Shown here: one piece after another, positions 9,480 to 18,472 of the stretch
Layout of the letters: each line of letters begins with the position of its first letter
Numbering within the stretch: position 1 is the stretch's first letter
Source: Dehalococcoidia bacterium
Lineage (GTDB): Bacteria > Chloroflexota > Dehalococcoidia > Lucifugimonadales > UBA3495
Reading direction: 5' to 3'
Assembly (NCBI GenBank): GCA_022821365.1
Contig: JAJEDS010000214.1
Location: forward strand, 1-40,314
Length of the DNA stretch: 40,314 bases
Made by a program: the position numbers and the translations under genes
The notes under the pieces: model-generated
Databases searched by the model: none
Told to the model about the DNA's origin: nothing
Seen by the model: the letters and a program-made list of their open reading frames with translations, nothing else

Positions 9480-9510
9480 CGTATTCAGCAAACCGGAAGG
9501 AGTAGCAGCG

Positions 9511-10302
9511 ATGCCGGACGACTTGGTAATTGGGGGCAAACACTTCAATTCCCGACTCATTGTGGGTACCGGTCGATACCGCACCAACGAGGAAATGGTT
9601 GAAGCCATCGAGGCTTCTGGCACGGAGATGGTTACCGTCGCCATTCGCCGCCTCAACCTCGACGACCCCACCCAGAAGACCATCTTGGACTACATCGACT
9701 GGTCCAGGTATAACATTCTGCCGAATACGGCCGGCTGCGCCACAGTGGAAGAGGCTATGTTTGTCGCAAGGCTGGGCCGCGAGGTCGCCAAAACCGACTT
9801 CGTCAAGCTGGAAGTCATCCCCGATCCCAAGTACCTGTTCCCCGACCCGGTTGGCACCCTGGAGGCGGCGCGGCAGCTGGTTCAGGAAGGCTTCATCGTC
9901 CTTCCCTACATCCACGCCGACCCCGTCCTGGCCCACCGGCTGGAGGATGTCGGTTGCGCCACGGTTATGCCCCTGGGCTCGGCCATCGGCTCCGGCCAGG
10001 GCATCCACACCGTCGAAGAGGTGCGCATCATCATCGAACAGGCCAAAGTACCGGTGGTGGTCGACGCTGGCCTGGCCGTCCCCTCCGACGCTTCCAAGGC
10101 CCTGGAAATGGGCGCTTCCGCGGTGCTGGTGAACACCGCCATCGCCCAGGCCGAAAACCCCGCGCAAATGGCCGAGGCCTTCAAGCTGGGCGTAGAGGGC
10201 GGACGAAAAGCCTACCTGGCCGGCCGAATCCCCACCCGGGCCTATGCTTCGGCCAGCAGCCCCACCGACGAGGTCCCGCAACCGGTAACGGCAGGCAGCT
10301 AG
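9511..10302 (+). CDS. thiG: Thiazole synthase
   Basis: 263 aa: [111 protein letters not shown]; classic ThiG. Confidence 0.97.
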   Translation: MPDDLVIGGKHFNSRLIVGTGRYRTNEEMVEAIEASGTEMVTVAIRRLNLDDPTQKTILDYIDWSRYNILPNTAGCATVEEAMFVARLGREVAKTDFVKLEVIPDPKYLFPDPVGTLEAARQLVQEGFIVLPYIHADPVLAHRLEDVGCATVMPLGSAIGSGQGIHTVEEVRIIIEQAKVPVVVDAGLAVPSDASKALEMGASAVLVNTAIAQAENPAQMAEAFKLGVEGGRKAYLAGRIPTRAYASASSPTDEVPQPVTAGS

Positions 10303-10306
10303 CGCC

Positions 10307-10957
10307 TTGGCTATTGCCCTGCCCGACCCCAGCCTCTGCCTGGTAACCGACCGCCACGTAGGGGACGAGTCCACCCTGGTCGAGCGGGTCGCACAGGCCG
10401 TGGCTGGAGGTGTTGACCTGGTCCAGTTGCGGGAAAAGGACCTGCACGGCGCGCAACTGCTGGACCTGGCAACCCGATTACGCCAGGCCATTGGTGACCG
10501 GGCGCTGTTGGTAATAAACGAACGGGTGGACGTGGCCGCCGCCCTGCCCGCCGACGGTGCCCAACTGGGGGAAGACGCAGTTCCGGTTTCGGCGGCCCGG
10601 AGCATCCTGGGGCCGGACAGGCTGATCGGCCGTTCCGTCCACTCAGTTGAAGGCGCGGAACGGGCCGTCCACGAAGGCGCAGATTTCCTGGTAGTGGGCA
10701 CAATGTTCCCCAGCCGGTCCCACCCGGGCGAGGAACCGGCCGGGCCCCGGTTGGTTGCACAGATAATCAAGAGCTGCTCACTGCCCGCCATTGGTATCGG
10801 CGGAATAACGTCGGAAAATTGCAGCCAGGTAATCGGCGCCGGCGCGATGGGTGTCGCCGTGATTACGGGCATCCTGGCCTCCCCCGACCCGGAAAAGGCC
10901 GCCCGACGGCTGAAGGAAGCGCTGGTGGCGGCCCGGGAAAAGCAGTCCTCGACATAA
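10307..10957 (+). CDS. thiE: Thiamine-phosphate synthase
   Basis: 216 aa with TTG start: CLVTDRHVGDESTLVERVAQAVAGGVDLVQLREKDL, ALLVINERVDVAAALPADGAQLGEDAVPV, GRSVHSVEGAERA, PAIGIGGITSENCSQVIGAGAMGVAVITGI. Confidence 0.95.
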   Translation: MAIALPDPSLCLVTDRHVGDESTLVERVAQAVAGGVDLVQLREKDLHGAQLLDLATRLRQAIGDRALLVINERVDVAAALPADGAQLGEDAVPVSAARSILGPDRLIGRSVHSVEGAERAVHEGADFLVVGTMFPSRSHPGEEPAGPRLVAQIIKSCSLPAIGIGGITSENCSQVIGAGAMGVAVITGILASPDPEKAARRLKEALVAAREKQSST

Positions 10958-10984
10958 ATTAGACCCTGTTGAAACGAGGCGAAT

Positions 10985-11197
10985 ATGCCTGAAATGATTA
11001 ACCTGATGGTTAACGGCAAGACCAGGGAGGTGGAGGAAGCCACCAATCTGGAAACCTACCTGACCGCCTTCGGGCTGGACCTCCAATTTGTGGCCGTGGG
11101 CTACAACGGCGAGGTAATCAAGAAGGAGTCCTTCGCCCAGGTAACCCTGAGGAACGGGGACACCCTGGAAATTGTGCGCCCGGTGGGCGGCGGATGA
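10985..11197 (+). CDS. thiS: Sulfur carrier protein ThiS
   Basis: 70 aa ubiquitin-like protein ending in ...LEIVRPVGGG (C-terminal diglycine). Confidence 0.93.
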   Translation: MPEMINLMVNGKTREVEEATNLETYLTAFGLDLQFVAVGYNGEVIKKESFAQVTLRNGDTLEIVRPVGGG

Positions 11198-11430
11198 CCC
11201 AGCCCACTGAAAGCCTGGACGCCCTGCTGGTTGGAGTAATCAAGGACAACCGGGACAAGGTGGTGGGCTGGATAAACGAGGAACCCGGTAGCTGGGGCTT
11301 CCTGGCCGGCAGGGCCGTGCTGGCCTGCAAGGAACAAAAGGGAGCGCCCTTAACTGACCCGGAGCGCCGAATAGTCTGGCACCGTATGTGGGAACTGTTG
11401 ACCGTGCTGAGGGACCAAACAATCAAATAG
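11194..11430 (+). CDS. Small protein of unknown function translationally coupled to thiS
   Basis: 78 aa; ATGA overlap with the thiS stop. MTQPTESLDALLVGVIKDNRDKVVGWINEEPGSWGFLAGRAVLACKEQKGAPLTDPERRIVWHRMWELLTVLRDQTIK. Family not recognised. Confidence 0.65.
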   Translation: MTQPTESLDALLVGVIKDNRDKVVGWINEEPGSWGFLAGRAVLACKEQKGAPLTDPERRIVWHRMWELLTVLRDQTIK

Positions 11431-11462
11431 CTGACTACCAAGACTTCCGGCACACACAACAG

Positions 11463-11488
11463 GAGGGGCGATACCGGCATCGCCCCTC
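11463..11488 (+). terminator. GC-rich hairpin, possible terminator of the thi operon
   Basis: GAGGGGCGAT-accggc-ATCGCCCCTC perfect 10-bp stem followed by TTCATTTTC. Confidence 0.5.
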
Positions 11489-11525
11489 TTCATTTTCAGG
11501 ACATCCCCGACAGGGGAGGTGAATC

Positions 11526-12713
11526 GTGGAGACTCCAACTGCAACCAGAATCTGGCACGACCTGCATTACCGCCATACCGAGCCGGCCACCCACCCGAAA
11601 CTGTGGCGGCCCTTCATTGAGATCGACCCTTTCAATCCTCAGAACCGCGTGGCCGGCCACATCCAGTTCATCGGAGGCGACGAATACGGCGCGCTGGCAA
11701 TCTCCCACGTCAACGACCGGCCCGTCCCCCAGTTCATCAAGGTTACGCCCAAGGCGGCCTATCCCTTCCACAAGGACGGTTCCTGGGTGCTTCGCGGCGC
11801 GCAGGAGGTATCCTCCTTCGAGAAGATTGACGGCACCAACATCTGCCAGTACGGCTACCGGGACGCGGACGGCCGGCCCTTCACAACCTTCAAGCTGCGC
11901 ACCCGCCCTTTTATGTCGCCCCACTTCTTGAACCTGCTGGAACGCGCCCTCGCCGACTACCCCGCTGTCCGCGCTCACAATCTGAATCCCGGCGAGGCTG
12001 CGGCCTACGAACTGTTCGGATTCGAGAACCGTATGCTCATCCGCTACAACGTTGCCATCGGTCTGGCGCTGCTGTTCGGCAGAAATAAGGAGGGGGAACT
12101 GGTGGCGCCCCACGGGGCTGCCGGTATCTTCGAGGGACTGGACTGCCCGGTGGCAGACCGCCGTCCCATCGACTTGAAGGGGGACCTGGAGGGTGAATAC
12201 CGGGAACGGCAGCAGGACATCAGTTCCCGCCTGGTCCGCCTGGACGATGAGTATTTCGACGGCGAAGAGGGCGAGATGCTATACGTCCGGTTTGCCGACG
12301 GGTCGCGGGAGCAGCCGGGCGGCTTCACCCGCCTGATCAAGCTCAAACCGCCGGAAATCGAGGAAATTCACTGGGCCCTTGACCACGTTCCCCGGGAGGA
12401 GGCCGCCGCCGTGGCCCGCAACGTGTTTGAGGTCTCCGATACGCCGGAACTGGCCGATATGGTGCAGTTGCTCTCCGAGGAGTGGAGCGATGACCAGATT
12501 TCCCGTTCCCTCGACACCATCGAGCGAGTCCTGCAGGAGGCCGTCGAAAGGCGGGCCTTCCAGGAACAGGTGCTGGGCGTCTATGCCCAACTTCATGGCC
12601 CGGACGACTTTCGCCTGGACCGCCCCGCTGTCATGCGTTCCATGAGCCGGCGTTTCGCCAGGTCCCAGATGTCCAAGATTTACACCGTGCTGGTGGAACG
12701 GGGCTACGGCTGA
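11526..12713 (+). CDS. Putative RNA ligase (covalent nucleotidyltransferase superfamily)
   Basis: 395 aa. Candidate motif I FEKIDGTNICQYGY (K-x-D-G), motif Ia-like FKLRTRPF, motif III-like AYELFGFEN, motif IV-like GEEGEMLYVRFADG, motif V-like RLIKLKPPEI, then a helical C-terminal region (MSRRFARSQMSKIYTVLVERGYG). Confidence 0.75.
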   Translation: METPTATRIWHDLHYRHTEPATHPKLWRPFIEIDPFNPQNRVAGHIQFIGGDEYGALAISHVNDRPVPQFIKVTPKAAYPFHKDGSWVLRGAQEVSSFEKIDGTNICQYGYRDADGRPFTTFKLRTRPFMSPHFLNLLERALADYPAVRAHNLNPGEAAAYELFGFENRMLIRYNVAIGLALLFGRNKEGELVAPHGAAGIFEGLDCPVADRRPIDLKGDLEGEYRERQQDISSRLVRLDDEYFDGEEGEMLYVRFADGSREQPGGFTRLIKLKPPEIEEIHWALDHVPREEAAAVARNVFEVSDTPELADMVQLLSEEWSDDQISRSLDTIERVLQEAVERRAFQEQVLGVYAQLHGPDDFRLDRPAVMRSMSRRFARSQMSKIYTVLVERGYG

Positions 12714-12740
12714 CCCGGCCGCCCCGTATATTCTTTCCAA

Positions 12741-12812
12741 GAATAGGCACGAATGCTCACGAATGAGTTTACCTTGGGCGTAATTCTCATTAGCGGACAT
12801 TCGCGCCCATTC
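12741..12812. repeat. Imperfect inverted repeat of the 'TTCGTGG' intergenic repeat family
   Basis: gaataggcacgaatgctcacgaatgag (12741-12767) vs ctcattagcggacattcgcgcccattc (12786-12812) form imperfect 27-bp arms. 12788-12817 matches 13601-13630 closely. Confidence 0.6.
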
Positions 12813-12841
12813 GTGGACCAAGTTTCCTGGCGCCAGGTCGG

Positions 12842-13228
12842 CTAGTCCCTCTGCAGCAACTCTATGCGCACGTCGTCCGGCGCGCGCACGAAGGCCACGT
12901 GAACCCCGGGCCGGATTGTGCGAGGCTCCCGGGCCATATCCGCTCCCCGGCGCTTCAGTTCCGCCACCGTTTCCTCCAGGTTGTCGACGCGAAAGCCAAA
13001 GTGGTCCAGGCCCAGGTGCGGGTCCCGCGGACTGCCGGCCATGTCCTCATCCTCAGGCACCGCGGCAATGAACACCATCAACCCGTCAATGTCCAGGTCC
13101 ATGCGCTCGAACCCGTCAGACTGCACCGATTTGATAACCCGGGCATCGAACATTTTCTCAAAATACTCGGCCATCTCATCGGGCTTCTTGGTCCGCAGGT
13201 GAATGTGATCATACGTGTACTTTGGCAT
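12842..13228 (-). CDS. VOC (glyoxalase/bleomycin-resistance-like) superfamily protein
   Basis: 128 aa: MPKYTYDHIHLRTKKPDEMAEYFEKMFDARVI...HLGLDHFGFRVDNLEETVAELKRRGADM...VAFVRAPDDVRIELLQRD; VOC metal-site pattern (H..., H..F, E). Confidence 0.88.
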   Translation of the reverse strand: MPKYTYDHIHLRTKKPDEMAEYFEKMFDARVIKSVQSDGFERMDLDIDGLMVFIAAVPEDEDMAGSPRDPHLGLDHFGFRVDNLEETVAELKRRGADMAREPRTIRPGVHVAFVRAPDDVRIELLQRD

Positions 13229-13461
13229 CTAAGTACCTCCCCCGTTCTCAAGCTGTGAGGCCAAAGTAGGGTGGGCAAGGGTGTTTGTCAAGACAATCGG
13301 AGCGTCCTTCATCTTTCAGTCCATGCTCCAGGAGACCACCTCGACATGACGCTCCCCCTATTGCCAGCCTGCATAACACCCCGCCAACATAAAACCATGC
13401 CCACACCGAAACTCCACCCCCATAGGGGCGCACGGCCGAGCGCCCCGCCCAACGGCAAACC

Positions 13462-13598
13462 CCCAAAATGGGCCAAAATGGAACCAAATGGAACGATTAT
13501 TCAAAAATTTCCCATCTTCGTGCCCCTTTGTGCCCTTCGTGGATAAATCTCCCAAAATGGGCCAAAATGGAACCAAATGGAACGATTATTCAAAAATT
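13462..13598. repeat. 48-bp direct repeat (two copies, 89-bp period)
   Basis: cccaaaatgggccaaaatggaaccaaatggaacgattattcaaaaatt at 13462-13509 and 13551-13598, identical by eye. Confidence 0.85.
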
Positions 13599-13750
13599 CC
13601 CATTAGCGAACATTCGTGCCTGTTCGTGGAAAAATCAACAAGACGCGATTGCCTTGCATCAAGCCGGCGCATATTGAACTAACTCCCGCATTTCCCGCTA
13701 TAATATGCCCCAACGCTACCCCCATCCCAATCCCTATTCCTGGAGGATTC

Positions 13751-15322
13751 ATGAAGTACGACGTGATAATCGTCGGCGGCGGCGCTGCCGGCTCGGTACT
13801 GGCCAGCCGTCTTGTTGAAGACCCCGGCACTTCCGTCCTGGTGCTGGAAGCCGGCAAGGACTATCCCGACCCCGACACCCTGCCCGACGAGATCAAGTTC
13901 GGCGGAACCAGGTTCGCCGAGTCTCCCGACTCGGAACACAACTGGGCCCTGCGCGGCACCATCACCGAGGAGCAGGGCGAAATCCACGTGGCCCAGGGAA
14001 AGGTCATTGGCGGCGGTTCTTCCATTAATGGCCAGGCCATGCAGCGGGCCCTGCCCGAGGACTTCGACAACTGGTCCGCCTGGGGAAACACCGACTGGTC
14101 CTACGAAAAGGTTCTTCCCTTCTTCCGCAAGATGGAGCGGGACCTGGACATCCAGGATGACTTTCACGGCACCGACGGACCCATTCCTGTGCGCCGGCGG
14201 CAGTCTACTCCCTCCCCCATCCAGAAGGCCTTCTATGACGCCTGCCTTGCCGAAGGTTACTCCTTCGTGGAGGACACCAACGGCGCCAACCCAACCGGCG
14301 TGGGCATCGCTCCCACCAACAACCTTGGCGGCGTCCGCATGAGTTCCGCCCTGGCCCACCTCAGTCCCCTGCGCCACCGCCTCAACCTTACGGTCCGCGG
14401 GGAAGTGTATGTTCAGAAAGTCTTGTTCGAGGGCCGCAAGGCCGTTGGCGTGGAGGCCGCAAGCGGCGGCGAGACCTTCCAGGTATTTGCGGACCGCGTG
14501 GTATTGTGTTCCGGAGCTATCAGGTCTCCCCAGTTGCTGATGCTCTCCGGCATCGGGCCCAGGGAGCAGCTTGAGGAGTTCGGCATTCCCGTCCTGCAGG
14601 AATCCCCCGGCGTGGGCCAGAGCCTCTGGAACCACCTGAGCGCCCACATCAACTACAAGGTCAAGAACGGGGTCAGCATGGAACCCAACCTGGACGGCGC
14701 CCATTACTCCCTCCACTACACCGCCGATGGTTCGGACGAGACCAACGACATGCTGCTCCGCACCAACACCGTGGTGGACGAGCGCGAGGAGCGGGTTCGC
14801 GGCGTCCGCACCCGTTACCATACCGGCGACGTGCCCCCGGAACAGTCCGCCCGTATGTCTTGCACCCTGGGCCTGCCCAAGGGCAGTGGCTTTGTCCGCC
14901 TGGCCTCGGCAGACCCCAGTGTCCAGCCCACTTTCAACTACCGCTACCTGCACAACCCTGAGGACATGCGCCGGGTACGGGACGGCATTCGCATGGGGGC
15001 CAGGCTCCTGGAGACCGAAGCCTACAACGATGTCTATGACTACCGCATCACCCCTACTGACGAGGAACTGAACAACGACGACGCCCTGGACCTCTACATC
15101 CGCAAGACCGTGGGCACCGCCCGCCACGTTTCCGGCACCTGCAAGATGGGTCCGGACAGCGACCCCATGGCGGTGGTGGACCAGCACTGCCGGGTGAAGG
15201 GCGTGGAGAACCTGTGGGTAGCCGACGCCTCGGTTGTGCCTCAGATCCCCCGGTCCGGCGGTCTTCACCCCACCGCGCTGATGATTGGCGAACGCGTGGT
15301 GGAGTGGGTCGCGGCGGGTTAG
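13751..15322 (+). CDS. GMC family oxidoreductase (choline dehydrogenase-like)
   Basis: Start ATG 13751 after TGGAGGA. MKYDVIIVGGGAAGSVLASRLVEDPGTSVLVLEAG (FAD-binding GxGxxG-like), GKVIGGGSSINGQAMQRALPEDFDNW, VVLCSGAIRSPQLLMLSGIGP, ARHVSGTCKMG. Confidence 0.95.
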   Translation: MKYDVIIVGGGAAGSVLASRLVEDPGTSVLVLEAGKDYPDPDTLPDEIKFGGTRFAESPDSEHNWALRGTITEEQGEIHVAQGKVIGGGSSINGQAMQRALPEDFDNWSAWGNTDWSYEKVLPFFRKMERDLDIQDDFHGTDGPIPVRRRQSTPSPIQKAFYDACLAEGYSFVEDTNGANPTGVGIAPTNNLGGVRMSSALAHLSPLRHRLNLTVRGEVYVQKVLFEGRKAVGVEAASGGETFQVFADRVVLCSGAIRSPQLLMLSGIGPREQLEEFGIPVLQESPGVGQSLWNHLSAHINYKVKNGVSMEPNLDGAHYSLHYTADGSDETNDMLLRTNTVVDEREERVRGVRTRYHTGDVPPEQSARMSCTLGLPKGSGFVRLASADPSVQPTFNYRYLHNPEDMRRVRDGIRMGARLLETEAYNDVYDYRITPTDEELNNDDALDLYIRKTVGTARHVSGTCKMGPDSDPMAVVDQHCRVKGVENLWVADASVVPQIPRSGGLHPTALMIGERVVEWVAAG

Positions 15323-15442
15323 ATCAGTCCTCTCCATGCTCAATCGCGTATGCCAGAGGATTCGCGCCCGCTCAACTGGTTGAACGGGCGCGCTTTTCCC
15401 TGGACGGTAACTCCGGGCCTGGCCGGCAGATCGAGAATGTAA

Positions 15443-16411
15443 TCAGGCTGGTTCCTGAATAGGATAGTCGAAGTAGGCTTCCGTAATGAGGAAATGCAGC
15501 TCGTCGGCGCCCCCGGAGATATCTCGGAGCAGGGCAACCCGCTCCTCCTCGTCGGGCCATTCGTAGTTGATCATGGAGGACAGGCGGCCTACCAGCCGTT
15601 GCAGGGCTCGGCCGGAACGGGAGTAGGGGCCGCTGCCTATGGAGGCAATCTCTGACCCTATCAACCCCACGGATCGGCCAAGGGACTCAGGCAGCAGCGG
15701 GTCGCTGACCAACAGGTCCATCACCCGGTCGGGGAGCACAGCTACGGTGTAGGCGTGGTTGTACACTTCCAGCGCATAGAACACCCGCAGCAGCGAAGTC
15801 CAGTCCTCTTCGTGGAACTCCTGCTGGGAACTGGCGATGGCGGTGTCAATCTGGGACAACAGCAATGTCGCCGCACCCTGAGCCCGCTCCACCAGCCTGC
15901 CCAACTGCAGGAAGCTCCACCGGTCGTCGTGATACATGGTGCATTCAGCCAGACCGCCAAAGGTCTCGATATCGGTTACCAGCTCCTGGTAAAAGGCCCT
16001 GGGCTCCCATCGCCATACCGAGGCCATGTTCTGCTGCTGCAGCCGCAGGTAGCTCGCGTTAAGGCAAGTCCAGACTTCCGGGCTGATACAGTGGCGGGTA
16101 TGGCGGGCATTCTCTCTGCCCTGAGCGAAACAGCTGTAGACCGAACTGGGATTGGTGCGCTCAAAAGTCATGTCATCCGCCAGGGCAAAGGAGTCGGCCA
16201 GCACATACTCTTCATCGCCGAACAGCTGTATTTCACCGCCCGGCGGATCGCGCTGCACGTACTTGTATATCCGGTTCCAACCGAAGTGGATTTCACGCAC
16301 AGGCCGGTCCACCAGCGATTCCGATTGCAGCTGAAGCAAACGGCACAGGTTGCCGGCCCGCTCCAGGTATCGTCCCAGCCAGTAAAGGCTTTGTGCGCTG
16401 CGGGAAAGCAT
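15443..16411 (-). CDS. Alpha-E domain-containing protein (DUF403 family)
   Basis: 322 aa beginning MLSRSAQSLYWLGRYLERAGNLCRLLQLQ, the hallmark N-terminus of alpha-E proteins, located directly downstream of a circularly permuted ATP-grasp gene. Confidence 0.88.
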   Translation of the reverse strand: MLSRSAQSLYWLGRYLERAGNLCRLLQLQSESLVDRPVREIHFGWNRIYKYVQRDPPGGEIQLFGDEEYVLADSFALADDMTFERTNPSSVYSCFAQGRENARHTRHCISPEVWTCLNASYLRLQQQNMASVWRWEPRAFYQELVTDIETFGGLAECTMYHDDRWSFLQLGRLVERAQGAATLLLSQIDTAIASSQQEFHEEDWTSLLRVFYALEVYNHAYTVAVLPDRVMDLLVSDPLLPESLGRSVGLIGSEIASIGSGPYSRSGRALQRLVGRLSSMINYEWPDEEERVALLRDISGGADELHFLITEAYFDYPIQEPA

Positions 16412-16633
16412 TACATCCTCCGGGCATTATCTGCGTGTGTCCTGCCTAAGGCCGTGATTCCTACAACTTGGTCGCTTCTCCCTGAACAGGGGGACGTTCG
16501 GGACCGGAGCGATAGCGGGCAGTTCATTCGCCCGCACACTAAACAACTGTCGTGCCAGGTCTTGCGAGTGTGTCTTAGTATCTATCTCAAAACTGGTGCT
16601 TTGCACGTTAACAGGTTCTCGCGGCAACCTGTT

Positions 16634-16680
16634 CACCCCCACCCTGGCCCTCCCCGGTCAAAGTGGAGGGGACTTTTGAG
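16634..16680. repeat. Short CCCC/GGGG imperfect hairpin resembling common dispersed intergenic repeats
   Basis: cacccccaccctggccctccccggtcaaagtggaggggacttttgag between alpha-E and ATP-grasp genes. Confidence 0.35.
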
Positions 16681-16688
16681 ATGGTTTC

Positions 16689-18200
16689 TTAGTCCTCCGC
16701 CAGCACCCAGACGTCCTTGCCCCCGCCACCCTGGCTGGAGTTCACCACCAGGCTGCCCCTCCGCAGGGCAACCCGGCAAAAGGCACCCGGCACGATACGG
16801 GTCTGCAGCCCGTTCAAAATGAACGGTCTCAGGTCAACGTGGCGAGGTTCAAAGTTCCCCTCGATGAGGCATGGCGCCCGGGAAAAGGATTGTACCGGCT
16901 GAGCAATGAAGTCGGCGGGGTTCGCCCGCACGGCCTTGGCATACTCGTCGCGCTCTTCTTGAGTAGCATGAGGACCAATTATCATCCCGTACCCGCCGGA
17001 CTCCCCTACCCTCTTGACCACCAGTTCAGCCAGGTTGTCCAGCGTGAACTCCAGGTCCTCCGGTCTGCGGCACAGGTAGGTTTCCACGTTCTTCAGTATG
17101 GCTTCCTGGCCCAGGTAATACCGGATCATGTCCGGAACGTACACGTAAACGCTCTTGTCATCCGCCACGCCGGTACCCGGGGCGTTGGCCAGGGTCACGT
17201 TACCCGCGCGAGCCGCTTCGATGATTCCGGCCGCGCCCAGGAGCGAGTCCCGCCGGAAGACCTGCGGGTCCAGGAAGTCGTCGTCAATCCGCCGGTAGAT
17301 TACGTCTACCTGTCTCAGGCCCTCGGTGGTCCTCATGTACACCACCCGGTCCCGCACCACCAGGTCGCTCCCCTCAACCAGTTCCGCGCCAATCTCCCGC
17401 GCAAGGAACATGTGCTCGTAATATGCCGAGTTGTAAACACCCGGCGTCATAAGGGCCAGGGCGGGATCCGGTTTGCCGTTGGGAGACAGTTCACGGAGTG
17501 TAGCCTGCAAGGCCGCGCCGTACTGCTCCACCTCCTGCACCCGGGAGCTGCGGTACAAGCGGGGCAGGCTGGCCTTGGCCGCCTTACGGTTGGCTATCAT
17601 GTAGGAGACCCCGGAAGGCACCCTCAGGTTGTCTTCCAGGATACGAAACTCATCGTCGACCCTTATGACATCTGTGCCGCACACGGCCACCCAGCTGCCA
17701 TAGGGCTGCCTGAAGTCGCGCATTTCAGGACGGAACTGAGGACACTCCAGGATCATATCCGGCGGTATAACTCCGTCACTGATGATGCGGGCCGGCCCGT
17801 AAATGTCCTCCAGGAAGTTGTTGAGGGCCCTGACCCGCTGTTCCAGCCCCCGGGACAGAGTGTACCAGTCGGAAGCGGTGATTATCCGTGGTATGGGATC
17901 TACGGGAATGATCCTCTCTTCCGCCTCAGCATCACCGTAAACGGTGAAGGATATGCTCTCGTTGGAGAAAGTACGGTTCACCCGTCCCTGTATCGTGGCC
18001 AGTTCATTGGAGGAAAGTTCGGCCAGCGTATCGTGCAGGATTTGAGCGTGGGGGCGCGGCTCACCCCCGGGCAGGAACATTTCATCGTAAATGGATGGGT
18101 CGAGAATGTAATTGTCAAAGTTCACTGCGCCAGGGCCGCCTTCTGAGTAATCAAGTGTATCCGCTTCCACCGTACCCAAAATCCTTTGGCAATATACCAT
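16689..18200 (-). CDS. Circularly permuted ATP-grasp type 2 family protein (DUF404/DUF407)
   Basis: 503 aa: ERIIPVDPIPRIITASDWYTLSRGLEQRVRALNNFLEDIYGPARIISDGVIPPDMI, VWVAVCGTDVIRVDDEFRILEDNLRVPSGVSYMIANR-like segment, GGYGMIIGPHATQEERDEYAKAVRANPADFIAQP, HVDLRPFILNG. Confidence 0.92.
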   Translation of the reverse strand: MVYCQRILGTVEADTLDYSEGGPGAVNFDNYILDPSIYDEMFLPGGEPRPHAQILHDTLAELSSNELATIQGRVNRTFSNESISFTVYGDAEAEERIIPVDPIPRIITASDWYTLSRGLEQRVRALNNFLEDIYGPARIISDGVIPPDMILECPQFRPEMRDFRQPYGSWVAVCGTDVIRVDDEFRILEDNLRVPSGVSYMIANRKAAKASLPRLYRSSRVQEVEQYGAALQATLRELSPNGKPDPALALMTPGVYNSAYYEHMFLAREIGAELVEGSDLVVRDRVVYMRTTEGLRQVDVIYRRIDDDFLDPQVFRRDSLLGAAGIIEAARAGNVTLANAPGTGVADDKSVYVYVPDMIRYYLGQEAILKNVETYLCRRPEDLEFTLDNLAELVVKRVGESGGYGMIIGPHATQEERDEYAKAVRANPADFIAQPVQSFSRAPCLIEGNFEPRHVDLRPFILNGLQTRIVPGAFCRVALRRGSLVVNSSQGGGGKDVWVLAED

Positions 18201-18472
18201 CAGCTTCTAACCATATCAACGAAAGCGTTTACGCCCGGAAACTACGCGCCGGCCCGAGGTATACTCTTAAGACAGTCATCCGGCCTTGCTGGGGGAACCC
18301 GTTACCCGCATTAAACGGTATCATTTTCTATTACTGTTAAAGGAAAATGGAACGTTGTTCCTGTTGGCGAATAATCACCCTGTTCATTCCTTGTTTTCAG
18401 TCGATTATGGATTCAATTAGATGACTTAAAATGATACTTTCGTAGAGTGAAGCCTTATGTAAATCAAATACA

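Noticed and set aside
9247-11046. 599-aa minus-strand ORF
   Set aside because: Shadow of thiG/thiE and the riboswitch; the plus-strand genes are clear.
13679-15343. 554-aa minus-strand ORF
   Set aside because: Antisense to the GMC oxidoreductase; low-information shadow ORF.
16839-18146. 435-aa plus-strand ORF
   Set aside because: Antisense to the circularly permuted ATP-grasp gene.
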